Below, in pieces: positions 29,265 through 32,378 of a stretch of DNA of 32,378 bases. This DNA comes from Candidatus Saccharimonadota bacterium (GTDB lineage: Bacteria; Patescibacteriota; Saccharimonadia; Saccharimonadales; Saccharimonadaceae), in the NCBI GenBank assembly GCA_017404935.1, contig JAFRBI010000006.1, forward strand, positions 1-32,378, given 5' to 3'. The position numbers and the translations under genes were made by a program. The notes under the pieces are model-generated. The model made no database searches. It was given only the letters and a program-made list of their open reading frames with translations, and had not been told where the DNA came from. How positions within the stretch are numbered: position 1 is the stretch's first letter; every line of letters starts with the position of its first letter.

Positions 29265-30197
29265 ATGAATGAGAGGAAAAGTGGGAAAAAATATTCTCTA
29301 ATTGCTCTAATTGTGGTATTTTTGCTAGGCGGTCTAGTTGGTTTTGGGGTTACTTTAGGAGTAACTCAATTAATTAACGCCAATAATGAAAAGACCTCTA
29401 CCGAGCCAGAACCAGAGTCTACTCCAGAGCCAGAACCTGAAAAAGAACCAGAAATAAGAGAAATCGATTTTCAACCGATAGTTGATGCTTGGGTCAAAAC
29501 TGTTGGTGGAAATAAAAGTATTTTAATTTATGATCTTGATCTTGATAAAGCCGTAGGTTCATATAACGTAGATGAAGATTATAATACTGCATCTTTATAT
29601 AAATTATTTGTGGTTTATGAGGGCTATAAGCGTGTAGAAAATGGCACTTGGGACGGAAATGCCAAAGCCGGTTCTACTGGCAAAACCATTTCAAAATGTC
29701 TTGATCTTGCCGTAAGAGAATCCCACTCGCCTTGTGCAGAAACTTTGTGGAGCATGATTGGCCATGCCGAACTGGACGCTATTATTAAAAATGAATGGGG
29801 AATTACAAATTCCGATATTTCGCACCTCACTTCTAACGTAGGCGATATTATGAAAATCTTAAAGAGATTTTATGAACACCCAGATTTTAATAATGCAGAG
29901 CTTCTTAGCGCAATGTGGGATTCGTTCCTAAACCAGCCAGACACTACATATGAATGGCGCCAGGGGCTTCCACGTGGCTTTACTAAGGCTTCTGTATATA
30001 ATAAGGTGGGTTGGGCATATAATGCGGCCGGTAAGTATTGGAATATTTATCACGATGCTGCTATTGTAAAATTTCCAATGGAAGACGGTACTACGCGAGA
30101 TTTTATTGTAGTTGTAATGACTAATAAAATTGATTTTACTGATATCAGAAGATTCGGCACGGAGCTTGAGAGTGGGTTTTATCAGCAGGTTGAATAA
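29265..30197 (+). CDS. Class A beta-lactamase-like serine hydrolase, membrane-anchored
   Basis: The 310 residues have a membrane helix (about 11-35), a Glu/Pro/Thr-rich linker (43-63) that suits passage through a cell wall, and a penicillin-binding-protein fold domain. The SxxK motif is ASLYK (Ser110, Lys113). SHSPC (about 153-157) is at the place of the SDN loop. KVGW is at the place of KTG, where the Thr becomes Val. It could be a D,D-peptidase-like wall enzyme or an inactive homologue; resistance to antibiotics is not implied. It is leaderless and joined directly (TAAATG) to the ABC transporter gene. Confidence 0.8.
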   Translation: MNERKSGKKYSLIALIVVFLLGGLVGFGVTLGVTQLINANNEKTSTEPEPESTPEPEPEKEPEIREIDFQPIVDAWVKTVGGNKSILIYDLDLDKAVGSYNVDEDYNTASLYKLFVVYEGYKRVENGTWDGNAKAGSTGKTISKCLDLAVRESHSPCAETLWSMIGHAELDAIIKNEWGITNSDISHLTSNVGDIMKILKRFYEHPDFNNAELLSAMWDSFLNQPDTTYEWRQGLPRGFTKASVYNKVGWAYNAAGKYWNIYHDAAIVKFPMEDGTTRDFIVVVMTNKIDFTDIRRFGTELESGFYQQVE

Positions 30198-32378
30198 ATG
30201 TTAGAGCTAAAAGGAATCTCAAAAATTTATACCGTTGGCGGTGTCCGTCAAAAAGTTTTGAGGGGTATTAATCTTAATTTTCGTCAGTCGGAATTTGCGG
30301 CGATTTTAGGGCCTTCTGGTTCGGGTAAAACTACTCTTCTTAATATTATTGGTGGGTTAGACGAATACGATGGTGGTGAGCTTAAAATCAACGAAGTTTC
30401 TACCAAAAAATTTAAAGATAAAGATTGGGATGCTTATAGAAATCACCGGATTGGCTTTGTATTCCAAAGTTATAATTTGATTCCGCATCAAACTATTTTG
30501 AATAACGTAAAGTTGGCTTTGACACTTTCGGGTATTTCCAAAAGGGAAGCGGTGCGGCGAGCTCGTCACGCCCTAGAAGAAGTAGGTTTAAAAGACCATA
30601 TTAATAAAAAGCCAGCACAGCTTTCTGGTGGGCAGATGCAACGCGTGGCAATCGCTCGCGCGCTCGTAAATAACCCAGATATTTTACTCGCGGATGAACC
30701 AACGGGTGCGCTTGATTCTGACACGTCTGTTCAAGTTATGAATATTTTGAAAAAGGTTGCCAAAGACCGTTTGGTGATTATGGTGACACATAACCCAGAA
30801 CTCGCCAGAAAATATGCTACTAGAATTATTACTTTAAAAGATGGCGAAATTACTTCTGATTCTAATATTTATGATGGCAAAAAGAAGACCCTTCTAGATG
30901 AGGAAGCGGCCGCGAGAAAACAGCACAAGACTAGGATGTCGTTTTTTACGGCTTTGGGGCTTTCTCTTAATAATTTGCTAACCAAAAAGGGACGCACAAT
31001 TTTGGTGGCGTTTGCAGGCTCGATTGGTATTATCGGTATTGCTCTAATCATGTCCGTGTCTACTGGTTTTCAAAGTTATATTGATAAAATCGAAAGGGAC
31101 ACTTTAACGTCTTATCCTTTGGCACTAATGAAAGAATCTTCTAATATTGCTGGGGTGCTTCTTAGTCTTACTGGCAGCGAAGGTTCGGCTCCAGATGATG
31201 GCAAACTTCACGAGGATCCAATTATGTCGTCGGCACTTGGGAATGTCACTAAGAATGATTTAAAAAGTTTTAGAACTTATCTTGACAATCATTATTCAGA
31301 AGTAAAAGATGATATTCGGCTAATTGAGGATGAATATAATATTGATCCGATTATTTATACAATTGATGCCACCAATGAACTTGCTAAATTAAACCCAAAT
31401 AGTTTGTTTGAGACGGTGCTAGGAAGTAATTCTTTGATGAATTCTTATTCTAGCCTCACTTCAGCATTTGTGCAATATGCGCCAGAGAATATCAAAGCTG
31501 ATATGAAATTAGTTGCTGGACGTTACCCAGAAAATTACAATGAAATGGTGGTATTTATTTCTAATCCAAATAAAATTTCAGATTTTCTAACTTATTCGCT
31601 GGGTTTTCATGATACCGATAAAATTAGCAGTAATATCACTAAAATTATGGGCGGGGAAGATGTCGATCTTTCTGAAGAACCTTTGACACTTGAGTATGAT
31701 GATATTTTAAATGCTAAACTTCGTTTAATTTTGCCAGCTGATATATATAAATATAGTGAAAAATATGAAGTTTATGAAGACATGTCGGAAGATGCATCTT
31801 ATATGATGAATGTATACAATAATAAGTCCGAGGAGCTTAAAATTGTTGGTATTGTGACGCCGGATTCTTCGTTCTCGCTAGGCAGTGGTATTTTGTATTT
31901 GCCGTCACTCATCACGCATATTATTGAAAAATCTGAAAATACCGAGATTGTTAAAAAACAATTGGAAAATCCAACTCTTGATGTCTTTTCTAATACTGAG
32001 TTCGGTGAGGAAAAAAATGATTTTAACTTTGAGTTTTCGGACTTGGTCTCGGTAGATTCGGCAGCGCTTTCAAAAGCCTTTGGTGTAAATATAAATCAAA
32101 ATGCCATCGCTGCAAAATCCCAAGAATATATAAGTGAAATTTCAAACGACATTACGGCCGATATCGCGCCAGTGGACGAGGCTTTGTCTAATAAACTTGA
32201 TGCGCTAGTAAATGGTTTTAATGTAAGAATGCCTGGTTTGATTGCTGAAGGTAAATGTGTGGCAACTGACATTCCTGCTTGTGTAGATGTATTTATGGAA
32301 GAACAAAATTTTGATGATTTTGAAGACCAATATTTAATTCCGGCAGAGGCATTCAAGCAGACTTACGACAATCTTATA
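30198..32378 (+). CDS. MacB-type ABC transporter, ATPase fused to permease (3' end cut by the window)
   Basis: At least 727 codons are open to the window end. Residues 1-220 are an ABC ATPase of the MacB/LolD type: Walker [10 protein letters not shown] (38-46), Q-loop Gln90, signature LSGGQ (142-146), Walker [13 protein letters not shown] (162-173) and His198. A linker leads to a first membrane helix (about 267-288), then a large outside domain, as in MacB/FtsX permeases; the remaining helices lie beyond the window. Such transporters move no large cargo across the inner membrane but pull or transmit force, for example for lipoproteins, peptides or wall enzymes. It follows the beta-lactamase-like gene without a gap, so the two probably act together at the surface. 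Confidence 0.93.
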   Translation, partial: MLELKGISKIYTVGGVRQKVLRGINLNFRQSEFAAILGPSGSGKTTLLNIIGGLDEYDGGELKINEVSTKKFKDKDWDAYRNHRIGFVFQSYNLIPHQTILNNVKLALTLSGISKREAVRRARHALEEVGLKDHINKKPAQLSGGQMQRVAIARALVNNPDILLADEPTGALDSDTSVQVMNILKKVAKDRLVIMVTHNPELARKYATRIITLKDGEITSDSNIYDGKKKTLLDEEAAARKQHKTRMSFFTALGLSLNNLLTKKGRTILVAFAGSIGIIGIALIMSVSTGFQSYIDKIERDTLTSYPLALMKESSNIAGVLLSLTGSEGSAPDDGKLHEDPIMSSALGNVTKNDLKSFRTYLDNHYSEVKDDIRLIEDEYNIDPIIYTIDATNELAKLNPNSLFETVLGSNSLMNSYSSLTSAFVQYAPENIKADMKLVAGRYPENYNEMVVFISNPNKISDFLTYSLGFHDTDKISSNITKIMGGEDVDLSEEPLTLEYDDILNAKLRLILPADIYKYSEKYEVYEDMSEDASYMMNVYNNKSEELKIVGIVTPDSSFSLGSGILYLPSLITHIIEKSENTEIVKKQLENPTLDVFSNTEFGEEKNDFNFEFSDLVSVDSAALSKAFGVNINQNAIAAKSQEYISEISNDITADIAPVDEALSNKLDALVNGFNVRMPGLIAEGKCVATDIPACVDVFMEEQNFDDFEDQYLIPAEAFKQTYDNLI

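Noticed and set aside
29265-30197. An antibiotic-resistance beta-lactamase
   Set aside because: The KTG Thr is Val and the SDN loop is altered; with a membrane anchor and wall linker, a wall-related or inactive homologue is more likely.
1-32378. Recoding of TGA (as in Gracilibacteria or SR1)
   Set aside because: TGA ends gpsA in a normal overlap, genes are not broken by TGA, and the tRNA-Trp has a CCA anticodon.
1-32378. CRISPR arrays, insertion sequences or prophage genes
   Set aside because: No regularly spaced repeats, transposase, recombinase or phage structural motifs were seen on either strand.

Overview
The window looks like a chromosomal segment of a small-genome, low-GC bacterium of the Candidate Phyla Radiation, most likely a Saccharibacteria (TM7) relative. 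The reasons are short proteins, tightly packed and partly overlapping genes, TGA used as a normal stop, an anaerobic ribonucleotide reductase, no biosynthetic operons, and a surface rich in secreted, sortase-type and glycan-active proteins. The taxonomic call is inference; no rRNA gene is present.

Layout. 1-840: a tRNA-Thr(GGT)/tRNA-Tyr(GTA) unit and a divergent PurE-like gene, all on the minus strand. 921-2237: an SDR oxidoreductase and rubrerythrin operon. 2278-7417: a small membrane protein, tRNA-Thr(TGT), rmuC, lepB, a polytopic membrane protein, prfA-prmC and tRNA-Val(CAC), with a second partial copy of the tRNA-Val 3' end behind it. 7588-12494: an orphan charged protein, then nrdD-nrdG behind a promoter carrying two NrdR-like boxes, then a membrane-anchored and a secreted beta-rich protein. 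12516-17166: gpsA, a UvrD helicase fused to a PD-(D/E)XK nuclease, a short transcription unit of three tiny ORFs with very strong Shine-Dalgarno sequences (the last a 47-residue classical C2HC zinc finger), and rpmG. 17226-32378: a carbohydrate and cell-surface region holding a GH57 enzyme and GT4 glycosyltransferase, tRNA-Trp, polysaccharide deacetylase, P-loop kinase, YgjP-like metallopeptidase, sortase, GH97 glucosidase, CapA-like protein, 7TM sensor, CAP-domain protein, methyltransferase-like protein, class A beta-lactamase-like protein, and a MacB-type ABC transporter cut by the window end.

Three patterns run across the window. First, at least eleven genes have an extended -10 (TGnTATAAT or close) ending only 6-9 nt before the ATG and no Shine-Dalgarno sequence, so their mRNAs should be leaderless or nearly so; genes with a longer leader do carry one. 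Second, two 123-bp long imperfect palindromes (10342-10464 and 17165-17287) share conserved blocks and compensatory stem changes but have different, still self-complementary, outer arms; each has reshaped the end of a neighbouring gene. The first sits exactly where the glycyl-radical motif of NrdD should be, and that motif is absent. Third, several divergent gene pairs have two -10 elements packed back to back in 25-60 bp.

Nothing resembles a CRISPR array, a transposase, an integrase or a prophage. The strongest candidates for something undescribed are the palindrome family, the tiny-ORF/zinc-finger unit at 16521-16906, and the leaderless promoter architecture.
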